NCBI GenBank assembly: GCA_040901795.1 | Contig: JBBDYH010000140.1 | Location: 1-64,000, forward strand | Source: JBBDYH01 sp040901795 | GTDB taxonomy: Bacteria; Planctomycetota; Planctomycetia; Pirellulales; JALHPA01 | Length of the DNA stretch: 64,000 nucleotides | Reading direction: 5' to 3' | In this document: one piece after another, positions 1 to 8,263 of the stretch | Position numbering within the stretch: position 1 is the first letter of the stretch | How the letters are laid out: each line of letters starts with the position of its first letter | Translations under genes and position numbers: made by a program | Notes under the pieces: model-generated | Told to the model about the DNA's origin: nothing | The model's input: only the letters and a program-made list of their open reading frames with translations | Databases searched by the model: none

Positions 1-1042
1 TCTGGTCGATCCGGGCCTTGATGTCGGCGCTCTTGCCGGCGCCTTCGATGATCGTGGTGTTGTCCTTATCGACGATCACCTTCTTTGCCCGGCCGAGATC
101 GGCCAGCGTCAGGTTTTCGAGCTTGATGCCCAGGCTCTCGAACACCGCCGTTGCGCCGGTGAGAATCCCGATGTCTTCCAACATCGCCTTGCGACGGTCG
201 CCGTAACCTGGCGCCTTCACGGCGCAGACCTGGAAGGTGCCGCGGAGGCGGTTGATGACCAGTGTGGCCAGCGCTTCGCCTTCGACTTCCTCGCAGACGA
301 TCAACAGCGGCTTGCCGGAGTTGACCACGGCCTCAAGCAGCGGCACCAGCTCCTTGACGTTGCTGACCTTCTTCTCGTAAACCAGCACGTAGGCATCATC
401 CAACTCGGCAGTCATTTCCTGCGGGTTGGTGACGAAGTACGGCGACAGATAGCCGCGGTCGAACTGCATCCCCTCGACCCACTCGGTCTCGGTCTTCAGG
501 CTTTTGCCTTCATCGACGGTGATCACGCCATCTTTGCCGACCTTCTCCATCGCATCGGCCAAGATGTTGCCGATCTCCTGGTCGTTGTTGGCGGCGATCG
601 AGCCGACCTGCGCCATCTCCTTCTTGCTCTTGATCGCGATCGACATTTTCTTGAGCCGATCGACAATATCGCTGACCGCTCGGTCGATGCCGGTCTTCAT
701 CTGGATCGGGTTCACGCCCGCAACGACGGCCTTGAGCCCCTCGTTGAAGATCGCCTCGGCCAGCACGGTGGCCGTGGTGGTGCCGTCGCCCGCCACGTCG
801 CTGGTCTTGCTGGCAACCTCGCGGACCATGCGAGCGCCCATGTTTTCGTAGACGTCTTCGAGATCAATCTCCTTGGCGACCGTTACGCCGTCCTTGGTCA
901 CCGTCGGCGAGCCGAACGACTTCTGCAGGATCACATTGCGCCCCTTGGGGCCCAGCGTAACCTTGACCGCGCGAGCGAGTTTGGAAACGCCGCGGCGCAT
1001 CGCCTCGCGCGCCTCTTGATCGAAAGCAATCATCTTGGCCAT
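1..1042 (-). CDS. groEL: Chaperonin GroEL (60 kDa), partial
   Basis: Cytoplasmic ATP-dependent chaperonin that folds proteins together with GroES. The reverse strand reads MAKMIAFDQEAREAMRRGV and continues without a stop to the window edge, so only about 347 N-terminal residues of roughly 540 are present. The ATP-binding segment with GDGTTTATVLAEAI and the motif KVTLGPKGRNV are visible near residues 30-100. The ATG at 1040-1042 is preceded by an AGGAG site at 1048-1052. It lies downstream of groES in the same direction, with a 154-bp spacer that holds paired heptamer arrays. No CIRCE element was found upstream of the pair. Identity is certain; the C-terminus lies outside the window. Confidence 0.98.
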   Translation of the reverse strand, partial: MAKMIAFDQEAREAMRRGVSKLARAVKVTLGPKGRNVILQKSFGSPTVTKDGVTVAKEIDLEDVYENMGARMVREVASKTSDVAGDGTTTATVLAEAIFNEGLKAVVAGVNPIQMKTGIDRAVSDIVDRLKKMSIAIKSKKEMAQVGSIAANNDQEIGNILADAMEKVGKDGVITVDEGKSLKTETEWVEGMQFDRGYLSPYFVTNPQEMTAELDDAYVLVYEKKVSNVKELVPLLEAVVNSGKPLLIVCEEVEGEALATLVINRLRGTFQVCAVKAPGYGDRRKAMLEDIGILTGATAVFESLGIKLENLTLADLGRAKKVIVDKDNTTIIEGAGKSADIKARIDQ

Positions 1043-1098
1043 GGTAACTCCTGTGCTTTATGCCTTATTTGTTGAAACGGTTGTTCGCAAATGACATG

Positions 1099-1187
1099 AA
1101 TGACCAATGACCAAGCACCAATGACCAATGACCAATAGGAACAGGGCTAGTCAGCAATCATTGGTCATTGGACATTGGGAATTGGTC
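1099..1187. repeat. Paired inverted heptamer arrays between groES and groEL
   Basis: Five units close to AATGACC occupy 1099-1136, and four units close to ATTGGTC, the reverse complement phase, occupy 1160-1187. Together they can form a long stem-loop in the spacer of the groESL transcript. It is one of many 7-bp-period arrays in the window. An effect on groEL relative to groES expression is possible but only inferred. Confidence 0.9.
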
Positions 1188-1196
1188 ATTCGTTCG

Positions 1197-1532
1197 TCAT
1201 TCGTCGACGACGGCCAGAATGTCGTCTTCGCGCATCAAGATCAGTTCTTGATCGCCGATTTTGAAGTTCTCTCCGGCGTAGCTGGTGAAGACGACGCGGT
1301 CGCCCGGCCGTACTTGCAGCTTCTGACGCGTGCCGTTGTCCAACAGCCGCCCGTCGCCGATGCTGACCACGACGCCGCGCGCCGGTTTGTTCTTTGCCGA
1401 ATCGGGAAGCAGAATCCCGCCAGCCGTCTTGGCTTCTGATTCTTCGCGCTCCACCACCACGCGATCTCCCAGCGGCTGGAGCTTCGTCCCTGTGGCGCCT
1501 GGTTTCTTCTTGGGCTTCGTCGCTGTCGCCAT
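1197..1532 (-). CDS. groES: Co-chaperonin GroES (10 kDa)
   Basis: Heptameric lid of the GroEL folding chamber. The 111-residue product begins MATATKPKKKPG and has the typical cpn10 core: LQPLGDRVVVE, then GGILLPDSA in the mobile-loop region, and PGDRVVFTSYAG. The start at 1530-1532 is chosen because GGAGG lies at 1543-1547, ten bases upstream; a longer open frame exists upstream but adds residues with no cpn10 similarity. The first 15 or so residues are a basic Pro/Lys/Thr-rich extension that most GroES proteins lack. It is the first gene of the groES-groEL pair. Confidence 0.97.
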   Translation of the reverse strand: MATATKPKKKPGATGTKLQPLGDRVVVEREESEAKTAGGILLPDSAKNKPARGVVVSIGDGRLLDNGTRQKLQVRPGDRVVFTSYAGENFKIGDQELILMREDDILAVVDE

Positions 1533-2104
1533 CGTTTGAAAACCTCCGATTTGAGACGTTCTGATTTGGAAAGGTGATTCTGGATAGGGCTTTACGGGCG
1601 CCGCCCCTGACGGACATTCCTGCACGAAAGCGGATGAACGAGCAATCGCTCAGTGAGCTCGAACCTCGACGCCTGCCATTCGTGCGCAGTCCGCGATCCC
1701 AAGTCAGCCTGTAACGCAAGGGGCGCGCCGAAGCCAGATCACACTCAGTAAGTGGTTTTCCTATAATGGTTTATAAGATCGACCCTAGTTTTTGGAGCAC
1801 CGGCCGACCGTCGCTCTGACAGGAAAAGAGTTTTGCACCGATCGCCGACTGCCAGTTTGACACCCACACCATTCGATCGCCTTGTACGACGGCCATCCTT
1901 GCCCTGTACGACGGCCTTCCAAGGCCGTCGATTGCTCCAAACCAGGTCGAGCCTGCTGTTGGCGAATTTTGATGCCGCGAGAAAGCCAGCTCGCTGTTTC
2001 CCTCCGCTGAAGCAGGCGATTATGTTAGACGTTGGAGTTCAAGCTTTAGCTTGCCGCGGGAGATCGATCGACGGCGAATCTGCCGGTCCACGCTGGGAGA
2101 AACA
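1533..2104. repeat. Gene-free interval with palindromic repeats
   Basis: No convincing gene was seen in these 572 bases. A repeat with the core CGACGGCC occurs twice at 1886-1930, and the second copy forms a palindrome at 1909-1930. A second repeat at 2031-2056 (GTTGGAGTTC followed by the palindrome CAAGCTTTAGCTTG) recurs at 14891, 26078 (inverted) and 57277. The divergent promoters for groES and the 2105 gene must lie here, but no clear consensus was recognised. Confidence 0.6.
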
Positions 2105-3415
2105 ATGATCCGCACTGCTTTCTTGTTGGCCTTCGGAATTTGGCTCGCGCCCTCGCTCATTCCGGCTCAAGTGGCTCGCCCGCAGTTGATCGATCAGACG
2201 GCCGCTAACCGCCACGGCCTGGCGCGGTCCTGGTTCGCGTATGTGAATATCGGCGGCGGTCGATCGCCGATTGTCGATATTCAGTTCGACGCCGGAACGC
2301 TGTTCGTGCAGACCGGGATCGCCACCACGCACGCCATGGATGCGGAAACCGGCCGCACGCTCTGGGTGGCCGACGTAGGCTCGCCGAGCCATCCCTCACA
2401 GCGGCTGGGATTGAGCGAGTCGCGCGTCGCCGTCGTGAACGGCACGACGTTGTATGTGCTCGACCGCGCGACCGGCCAGGTTCAGTTCACCAACAGCCTT
2501 CGCGGCGTACCGAGCACGGGCGCCGCGCTTAGCGCAGAGGCCGTCTTTGTGCCGACGATGGCCGCTCAATTGGAGACGTACTCCATCGTGGAGGACGACC
2601 ATCGCAACCTCGCGAATCTGCGGCTCGAGGGACGCAACCTCCCGCAGCCGGCGGTGAGCCACCTCGGCGCGGCCATCGGCAGCGACCGCGGAGACTTCGG
2701 GCTGGCGGCCCTAAGCGGGATGAGCATGCTCTTCAGCACGCCGACCAACTTCGGCTTCGTCGCGTCGCCCGCCGCCTGGGGCCCGCGAGTGTATGCCGGC
2801 AATGCGGGCGGCCTGCTCTACCTTTTCGACGACGTGGGAGGTCGCGAAAAATGGAGCTTCGCGGCAGGTTCGCCGATCACGCAATCGCCCGTTCCGTTTG
2901 CCGACGCGGTGTACGTGCTGTGCGAGGACTTGAGATTGTTCCGCGTGTCGGCTGAAACGGGGCGCGAAGAATGGATGGCGCAAAACATCCGCAGTTTCCT
3001 GGCCACCAGCCCGACAAAGGTCTATGCCATCGATCGATTCGGCCGCCTGGCCGTGCTCAGCGCCAAGACCGGCGCATTGATCGACCGAGTTTCGATTCCG
3101 CTGTTTGCTTTTCCGATCACCAACAACGATTCGGACCAGATTATTCTGGCGACAGATACGGGACTGATCCAAGCGCTCCATGAGATCGAGCTGACGAAGC
3201 GGATCAGCTATCTTCCACCGCCGCCAGAGCCGCCCAAGACAGAACCGACTGCGGCGGAGGCGGACAAAGCCAAGGCGGCCGAGGCCGCTGCGCCGACCGA
3301 GAAGCCGGCAGTCGAAGATCAGCCGGCGCCGCGGCCGATGCCTCCCGCCGAAAATCCATTCGGACCGCCAACGACAAAGCCCGCCGAGGAAGAGAATCCT
3401 TTTGGCGGAATGTAG
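2105..3415 (+). CDS. Secreted PQQ-like beta-propeller protein
   Basis: Predicted envelope protein of 436 residues. An N-terminal signal peptide (MIRTAFLLAFGIWLAPSLIPA) is followed by repeated beta-propeller blades of the PQQ/quinoprotein type, with phrases such as DAETGRTLWV, DRATGQVQF, VGGREKWSF, SAETGREEWM and SAKTGALIDRV spaced about 45 residues apart. The last 70 residues are a Pro/Ala/Glu/Lys tail ending NPFGGM, probably a flexible region. The ATG at 2105 is chosen because the signal peptide starts there and GGGAGA lies just upstream. Such propellers serve as scaffolds in many planctomycete envelope proteins. No catalytic residue is evident, so the exact role is unknown. Confidence 0.85.
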   Translation: MIRTAFLLAFGIWLAPSLIPAQVARPQLIDQTAANRHGLARSWFAYVNIGGGRSPIVDIQFDAGTLFVQTGIATTHAMDAETGRTLWVADVGSPSHPSQRLGLSESRVAVVNGTTLYVLDRATGQVQFTNSLRGVPSTGAALSAEAVFVPTMAAQLETYSIVEDDHRNLANLRLEGRNLPQPAVSHLGAAIGSDRGDFGLAALSGMSMLFSTPTNFGFVASPAAWGPRVYAGNAGGLLYLFDDVGGREKWSFAAGSPITQSPVPFADAVYVLCEDLRLFRVSAETGREEWMAQNIRSFLATSPTKVYAIDRFGRLAVLSAKTGALIDRVSIPLFAFPITNNDSDQIILATDTGLIQALHEIELTKRISYLPPPPEPPKTEPTAAEADKAKAAEAAAPTEKPAVEDQPAPRPMPPAENPFGPPTTKPAEEENPFGGM

Positions 3416-3594
3416 TAGGCATACTCCGCTCGACGGAGCTTGCGCCGAAGCCGTGTGCCGTTTCCGCACACGGATTGTGCGGACTACAACGGGAGCGGTT
3501 GACCATTGGCCGACGATGCTCTACATAGTGAGAGTCGCACTGGTCAGGGGTTCCTCACACTCTTGCTCTCCAAACCCCGGCCTTCCGGCCGGGG
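3413..3594. repeat. Palindromic repeats between the PQQ gene and purH
   Basis: The spacer holds a mosaic of inverted repeats between GTAGTAGGCATAC at its left and GCGGACTAC near 3486, with an internal CCGTGTGCC/GCACACGG stem. It also holds one copy of CCCCGGCCTTCCGGCCGGGG at 3575-3594. The same 20-bp palindrome or a close variant recurs at 4283, 4828, 13499 and 14307, three of them inside genes. Confidence 0.85.
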
Positions 3595-3609
3595 CTGCTC
3601 GGTATTCTG

Positions 3610-5310
3610 ATGGCGCAACTGTCTCCGACTGCCGCTGAACTCGGTCCGCCCCGGCTGGTTTCCGTCCGCCGCGCTCTGATCAGCGTAAGCGACAAATCGG
3701 GGCTGGACGACTTCGCACACGGATTAGCGGCCGTGGGCGTCGAGTTGTTCGCCTCAGGTGGCACGCGAAAGCATCTGGAGCAACTCGGCCTGTCGGTCCG
3801 CGATGTCGGCGAGTACACCGGCTTCCCCGAGATGCTCGACGGGCGCGTGAAGACATTGCACCCCAAGATTCACGGCGGCATTTTGTGTCGGCACGATCGG
3901 CCGGACGACATGGACGCGATAGAGCGGCATGGAATCGTCTCGTTTGAGCTGGTAGTTGTGAATCTTTATCCCTTCGAAGAGACGGTCCGGCGGCCGGATG
4001 TCACGGATGCGGCGGCGATTGAGAACATTGACATCGGCGGTCCCAGCCTGATCCGCGGCGCTGCCAAGAATCATCGGTATGTGACGGTCGCCACGTCGGC
4101 CGAGCAATATCCGCGGATTCTGGAGCAGCTAAGGGCTAACGGCGGGACGACGTACGAGCTGCGGCGTGAACTTGCGGCGGCGGCCTATGCGCGCATAGCG
4201 CAGTACGACACGGCGATTGCAGCATACTTTCAGAAAACCGCAGAAGCCCCCGGCGGAAGCCGGGGGTTGGAGGCAACGCAAACCCCGGCCTCCCGGCCGG
4301 GGCTAGTTTTCTCGCCAAGTGTCGGCATCCAGCTTCAACTCAAAGAAACCCTGCGCTATGGCGAAAACCCGCACCAGCGCGCGGCGTTGTACGTTGACCC
4401 ATCGGCTGGTCACGTCACGCTCGTCAATGCTCGCCAACTCCACGGCAAGGAGCTCTCCTACAACAATCTGCTCGACCTCGACAGCGCGTGGGCGATGGTT
4501 CGCATGTTACCGGCGCCCGCGGTCGTGGTCATCAAGCACAACAATCCCTGCGGCGGCGCCATGGACGAGGACCTCTCGGTCGCCATGCGGCGAGCGTTCG
4601 ATGGTGATCCGGTTAGCGCATTCGGTTCGGTAATCGCGCTCAATCGCGCCGTGAATGCGGCGGCGGCGGAAGTCCTCGCTGAGCCGGACCGGTTTGTCGA
4701 GGCGATTGTCGCGCCAGCCTTCGACGATGACGCATTACGCATTCTCACCACAAGACCGAAGTGGAAAGCCAATGTGCGGTTGATGCAGATTGAGGGTTCA
4801 GGGTTCAGGGTTCAGGGTTCAGTAACACCGGCCGGAAGGCCGGGGTTTGGTACGGCGTTGCAGTACCGCCACATCGACGGCGGTTTCCTGGTTCAAGAGT
4901 CTGACACCGCCGATGACCCCGAGAGCGAATGGAAATGCGTCACGAAAAACCGGCCCACCGAAGAGCAACTTGCCGAGCTCCGCTTCGGCTGGGTGATGGT
5001 CCGCCATGTGAAGAGCAACGCCATTACGCTCAGCAAGGATCGTGCGCTCGTCGGTGTAGGCGCCGGTCAGATGAGCCGCGTCGATTCGGTGGAGATTGCC
5101 ATCCGCAAGGCGGGCGACCGTGCTCGCGGCTCCGTCCTGGCCAGCGATGCGTTCTTCCCGTTCGGCGACTCAATCGTCCTGGCGGCGAAAGCCGGCGTCG
5201 CGGCGATCATCCAGCCCGGCGGCTCCAAGCGCGATGAGGAGGTCATCGCGGCCTGCAACGAGCACGGGCTCCCGATGATCTTCACCGGGAGACGACATTT
5301 CAAGCATTGA
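3610..5310 (+). CDS. purH: Bifunctional AICAR formyltransferase / IMP cyclohydrolase
   Basis: Carries out the last two steps of IMP synthesis in the cytoplasm. Residues 20-210 form the MGS-like cyclohydrolase domain (ALISVSDKSGL, FASGGT, HPKIHGGIL, NLYPFEET). The formyltransferase domain follows, with LRYGENPHQ, IKHNNPCG, KSNAITLSKD and the C-terminal GRRHFKH ending. At 566 residues it is longer than the usual 510-530 because two repeat insertions are translated in frame: one at 4247-4302 in the interdomain linker and one at 4794-4845 in a loop before the GGFLVQ segment. All catalytic motifs are intact, so it is probably functional. It is followed by trpC on the same strand, after a repeat-filled spacer. 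Confidence 0.97.
   Translation: MAQLSPTAAELGPPRLVSVRRALISVSDKSGLDDFAHGLAAVGVELFASGGTRKHLEQLGLSVRDVGEYTGFPEMLDGRVKTLHPKIHGGILCRHDRPDDMDAIERHGIVSFELVVVNLYPFEETVRRPDVTDAAAIENIDIGGPSLIRGAAKNHRYVTVATSAEQYPRILEQLRANGGTTYELRRELAAAAYARIAQYDTAIAAYFQKTAEAPGGSRGLEATQTPASRPGLVFSPSVGIQLQLKETLRYGENPHQRAALYVDPSAGHVTLVNARQLHGKELSYNNLLDLDSAWAMVRMLPAPAVVVIKHNNPCGGAMDEDLSVAMRRAFDGDPVSAFGSVIALNRAVNAAAAEVLAEPDRFVEAIVAPAFDDDALRILTTRPKWKANVRLMQIEGSGFRVQGSVTPAGRPGFGTALQYRHIDGGFLVQESDTADDPESEWKCVTKNRPTEEQLAELRFGWVMVRHVKSNAITLSKDRALVGVGAGQMSRVDSVEIAIRKAGDRARGSVLASDAFFPFGDSIVLAAKAGVAAIIQPGGSKRDEEVIAACNEHGLPMIFTGRRHFKH
4247..4302. repeat. Two palindromes inserted in-frame in purH (linker)
   Basis: A GC-rich palindrome at 4247-4266 (CCCCCGGC, then GGAA, then GCCGGGGG) is followed by a copy of the CCCCGGCC/GGCCGGGG family at 4283-4302. 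They encode about 22 residues in the linker between the two PurH domains and keep the reading frame. Confidence 0.9.
4794..4845. repeat. GGGTTCA heptamer array plus palindrome inside purH
   Basis: Four perfect GGGTTCA units run from 4794 to 4821, followed at 4828-4845 by a palindrome of the CCCCGGCCTTCC family in the opposite orientation. The composite is translated in frame. The same heptamer array occurs at 8749 and, reverse-complemented, at 41462. Confidence 0.95.
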
Positions 5311-5319
5311 CCTTTAGAA

Positions 5320-5428
5320 GGAGATCGGGGGATACAAAAGGCGATAAGGGGATGCCGGCAAAGGTCATCGAGATGATATCTCGATGCCCTAGTCATCTCC
5401 TCATCCCCCTCATTATCCCCCGATCTCC
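5320..5428. repeat. Inverted-repeat element between purH and trpC
   Basis: Perfect 15-bp inverted arms (GGAGATCGGGGGATA at 5320-5334 and its complement at 5414-5428) flank a second perfect hairpin at 5366-5386 (CATCGAGAT, GAT, ATCTCGATG). It ends 23 bases before the trpC start and could fold in the purH-trpC transcript. Related GGAGATAGGGGGAT-type sequence recurs near 15281, 25001, 52810 and 53005. Confidence 0.9.
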
Positions 5429-5451
5429 CTCGTTATCCCGCTATCTCCCGT

Positions 5452-6240
5452 ATGTCGATTCTCAACGACATCATCGCCACGAAGCGCCGCGAGATCGACG
5501 ACGCCAAGCGCACCCGTACGGAGGCCGACGTGCGTCGCGCGGCTGAGGTCGCGCCACCGCCGCGGAACTTTTTTGCGGCGCTCGGTGCGCCAGGGCCGAT
5601 CAAGCTGATCGCCGAGGTGAAAAAAGCTAGCCCGTCGGCCGGCTTGATCCGGCCAGACTTTAACCCTGTCGAAATTGGCCGGAGGTACGAGCGGCACGGG
5701 GCAAGCTGCATTAGCGTGCTCACCGACGAGCAATACTTTGCCGGCAGCCTCGACCACCTTCGCGAGGTGCGGGCCGCCGTAGCCATACCGTGCCTCCGCA
5801 AAGATTTTATCCTGGATAAGTATCAGGTCTATGAGGCTCGGGCCGCCGGCGCCGACGCCGTATTGTTAATCGCCGAATGTCTCGACGATTGCAACTTGCG
5901 AGCGCTGTTCAACGAAGCGGTGGCGCTGGGCATCACGCCGCTCGTCGAGCTCTACGATGCAGCGAACTTACAGCGCGTCTTCGACGCTGGGGCGACGCTG
6001 ATCGGCGTCAACAACCGCGACTTGCGGACGTTTGAGACCGATCTCGACCACACTTTGCGCTTGCGCGAGCGCATACCGGACGAGTGCGTTCTGGTGGCCG
6101 AGAGCGGCATTCAGACACGCGCGGATGTCCTCCGGCTCGAAGCGGCAGGCGTCGATGCCATCCTCGTCGGCGAAAGTCTGATGCGCGAGCCGGACATCGG
6201 CGCGGCGGTCGATCGGCTGCTGGGCACAATTTCGAGGTAG
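5452..6240 (+). CDS. trpC: Indole-3-glycerol phosphate synthase
   Basis: Cytoplasmic tryptophan pathway enzyme that closes the indole ring of CdRP. The 262-residue product has the complete TIM-barrel signature: IKLIAEVKKASPSAGLI near residue 50, the catalytic Lys in LRKDFILDKYQVYEA, ADAVLLIAE, GVNNRDLRTF, VLVAESGI and DAILVGESLM. It is a stand-alone TrpC, not fused to TrpF. It follows purH after a repeat element, and no other trp genes are nearby. There is no Shine-Dalgarno site before the ATG. Confidence 0.97.
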   Translation: MSILNDIIATKRREIDDAKRTRTEADVRRAAEVAPPPRNFFAALGAPGPIKLIAEVKKASPSAGLIRPDFNPVEIGRRYERHGASCISVLTDEQYFAGSLDHLREVRAAVAIPCLRKDFILDKYQVYEARAAGADAVLLIAECLDDCNLRALFNEAVALGITPLVELYDAANLQRVFDAGATLIGVNNRDLRTFETDLDHTLRLRERIPDECVLVAESGIQTRADVLRLEAAGVDAILVGESLMREPDIGAAVDRLLGTISR

Positions 6241-6243
6241 CAG

Positions 6244-7416
6244 CTAGATCGCCTGTGCTCGCCGTCTGCCACTCGCTGACAATAACCTGGCGATTTTGCG
6301 CCCTGTGACGCTTAGCGCGTAATCGGCGAGTTTGGCAGGCGGCACCCAGCGCTGATCGGCGAACGGATTCGTCTGCTCGTGTATGGCAATGTCGGCTTGA
6401 GAAAGTGCGATCGATTCTTGCGAGCGACCGTTGGTGGCCGCAGCCGCAAGATCAGCTTCGTGACACTCCAGCGTAATGCGGAATCGCGTCACGCCATGGC
6501 GGAGCGTGGTCAGCAATCGGCGCGGCTCAATTCGCAGCTTACACAGGCGGTTGACTGAATCGATCAGTTCCTGATGCACCGCCGATTCCCCGTCTGCTGC
6601 CAAGGGAAAACGAGGAAAGTCCCACAGGCCCGCCCAACGTTCGCCGGAGGCGCGCTGGACAAGCAACACCTTGCCTCGATTCCGGACAACCACCGAAGCC
6701 TCACGCACGTGCTCGATCTTTGGCTTCGGCATGCGCGTCGGGACAACATCTTGCAAGCCGTCACGGTTGGTCGGACAGAGCGATGCGACCGGACAGCGCG
6801 AGCAGTGTGGTTCGCGCGGTGTGCAGACCTGGCTGCCCAGCTCTATCAGCGCCTGGTTCAAAACACCGCTGCTGCGCCTCGGCAGGATCGCTTCCGCAGC
6901 GCTCCAGAGCAGCTTCTGTCCGGCGGCGGCGAGCGGATCGCCGCGAAACGCCAGCAGCCGCGCAAACAACCGCAGCGTATTGGCTTCGAGAATTGGCTCG
7001 CGCGCGTCGAAGGCGAACGAGAGGACCGCGCCGGCGGTATAGCGGCCAATACCCGGCAGGTGACGCGCTGCCTCGACGTCGTGAGGAAACCGACCGCCGT
7101 GGTCGGAGACGATGCGCTTCGCCGCCGCGTGCAGTTGCCGCGCCCGCCGATAATACCCCAGCCCTTCCCATAATCGCAGCACGTCGTGCTCGTCGGCCGC
7201 GGCCAACGCAGCGACGGTGGGGAAACGTAAGAGAAACCGCTCGTAGTAGGGGATGACCGTCGCCACCTGCGTCTGTTGGAGCATGATCTCGCTCACCCAG
7301 ATGGCATACGGATCGCTGGTGTCGCGCCAGGGAAGCGCGCGGCCATGTTTGCGAAACCACGCCACAAGGCGACGGCGAAAGGCGGATTTCCATGCCACCG
7401 ATGGCCACGGATCCAC
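6244..7416 (-). CDS. mutY: A/G-specific adenine glycosylase MutY
   Basis: DNA repair enzyme that removes adenine opposite 8-oxoguanine. The helix-hairpin-helix core (WVSEIMLQQTQV, HLPGIGRYTAGAV) is followed by the iron-sulfur loop C-X6-C-X2-C-X5-C (CTPREPHCSRCPVASLC) and a NUDIX-like C-terminal domain (KVLLVQRASGERWAGLWDFPRFPL). The catalytic Glu43 is present. The position normally held by the catalytic Asp (Asp144 in the Geobacillus enzyme) is Glu144, in PILEANT. The frame stays open upstream through a repeat. The GTG at 7414-7416 is preferred because it has AGGGG upstream, gives a 390-residue protein and excludes the repeat; an ATG at 7587 is the alternative. The stop lies 3 bases from the convergent trpC stop. 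Confidence 0.92.
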   Translation of the reverse strand: MDPWPSVAWKSAFRRRLVAWFRKHGRALPWRDTSDPYAIWVSEIMLQQTQVATVIPYYERFLLRFPTVAALAAADEHDVLRLWEGLGYYRRARQLHAAAKRIVSDHGGRFPHDVEAARHLPGIGRYTAGAVLSFAFDAREPILEANTLRLFARLLAFRGDPLAAAGQKLLWSAAEAILPRRSSGVLNQALIELGSQVCTPREPHCSRCPVASLCPTNRDGLQDVVPTRMPKPKIEHVREASVVVRNRGKVLLVQRASGERWAGLWDFPRFPLAADGESAVHQELIDSVNRLCKLRIEPRRLLTTLRHGVTRFRITLECHEADLAAAATNGRSQESIALSQADIAIHEQTNPFADQRWVPPAKLADYALSVTGRKIARLLSASGRRRAQAI

Positions 7417-7428
7417 GGCGCAGGACCC

Positions 7429-7541
7429 CTGTAGGGAACGGCCGTAGCTTGCCCGCCGTGGCGGGTGCCGTTCCGTTGGGCTCGTTGGTATTGCTATGCC
7501 GCTTGACGCTTCCGGAACGCCACGGAGGGCGTTCCCTACAG
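7429..7541. repeat. MITE-like element with 12-bp TIRs, copy 1
   Basis: A 113-bp element bounded by perfect 12-bp terminal inverted repeats, CTGTAGGGAACG and CGTTCCCTACAG. A shorter copy (95 bp) with the same ends and the same right half lies at 60174-60268. Here it sits 12 bases upstream of the chosen mutY start, and between mutY and the divergent 7622 gene. No transposase is encoded. Confidence 0.85.
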
Positions 7542-7621
7542 ATAGGCGCGCCCTTGCGCGTGCATTACGCTCTTGGAAATGTTTCATCTTGTCGAGTCTA
7601 TCGCAACCGCAGGAACTCGTC

Positions 7622-8158
7622 TTGGCCAAACGTCGACACCCCCGCGCGGGCAAACGCAAACCGTCCGCGGCGCCACCGCGGCATCCTACGGAAGTCACCG
7701 TTCGTCAGCGCTCGGACGGCACCTGGGAACTGCAGCATCCGCGCTGCGCCCTGGAGCGCCACGACGATCTGCATGAAGTCGAGGCAATGGTCACTGCCGG
7801 CGAACACGAAATCGCCCGCGACGAGCTCCGCTGGCTGCTGGAGAGTTGCAGCGACAATATCGCCGCACATGAGCTGCTGGGCGAGATGGCCATGCAAACC
7901 GAAGACTGGGCTCTCGCGCGCGGCCACTTCGGCTACGCCTATCAAATCGGCATGAAAGCCATCCGCCGCGCCGGATCACCGGCCCCCCTTCCATTCGAGC
8001 ATGCCGCGAACCAGCCATTTTTCTCCGCCGGCAAAGGCCTGGTCTTTTGCCTGCTGAAGCTTGACAAGCGCGACATGGCGGCCGAAGCGGTCGAGTTTCT
8101 CGTGCATTGCGATGCACGAGACCCGCTGCATCTTCGTCGACTGCTGTCTGGTGGTTGA
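7622..8158 (+). CDS. Small TPR-like protein of unknown function
   Basis: A 178-residue, probably cytoplasmic protein. It opens with a very basic stretch (LAKRRHPRAGKRKPSAAP), then a short beta-like segment (DGTWELQHPRCA), then alpha-helical pairs resembling degenerate tetratricopeptide repeats (AGEHEIARDELRWLLESC, AAHELLGEMAMQTEDW, LARGHFGYAYQIG). The TTG at 7622 is chosen because AGGAA lies 8 bases upstream. The frame is open further upstream to an ATG at 7496, but that part comes from the repeat element. Divergent from mutY. No catalytic motif is seen; the role is unknown. Confidence 0.7.
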   Translation: MAKRRHPRAGKRKPSAAPPRHPTEVTVRQRSDGTWELQHPRCALERHDDLHEVEAMVTAGEHEIARDELRWLLESCSDNIAAHELLGEMAMQTEDWALARGHFGYAYQIGMKAIRRAGSPAPLPFEHAANQPFFSAGKGLVFCLLKLDKRDMAAEAVEFLVHCDARDPLHLRRLLSGG

Positions 8159-8263
8159 CGGCTAAGCCGAAACGTCTTGACCGGATTGCCCGCTTCGCCT
8201 AGAGTCCGCCCTTTCCCGCCGGACCTGGCCCACAGTGATTCCAACCCACCGAGCCGCGTTCCT

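Noticed and set aside
1533..1800. CIRCE/HrcA operator upstream of groES
   Set aside because: The TTAGCACTC-N9-GAGTGCTAA pattern is absent on both strands.
1833..2108. A 91-codon plus-strand gene before the PQQ gene
   Set aside because: The frame crosses two dispersed palindromes, has no protein-like pattern and overlaps the well-supported start at 2105.
4794..4821. Telomere-like GGGTTCA repeats as a chromosome end signal
   Set aside because: The arrays are four units long, internal, within coding genes and in both orientations; other heptamers with other sequences behave alike.
6084..6308. Overlapping genes inside trpC, purH, ppdK and other long genes
   Set aside because: High GC keeps alternative frames open; these have no ribosome sites and read as Arg/Ala/Pro-rich shadow sequence.
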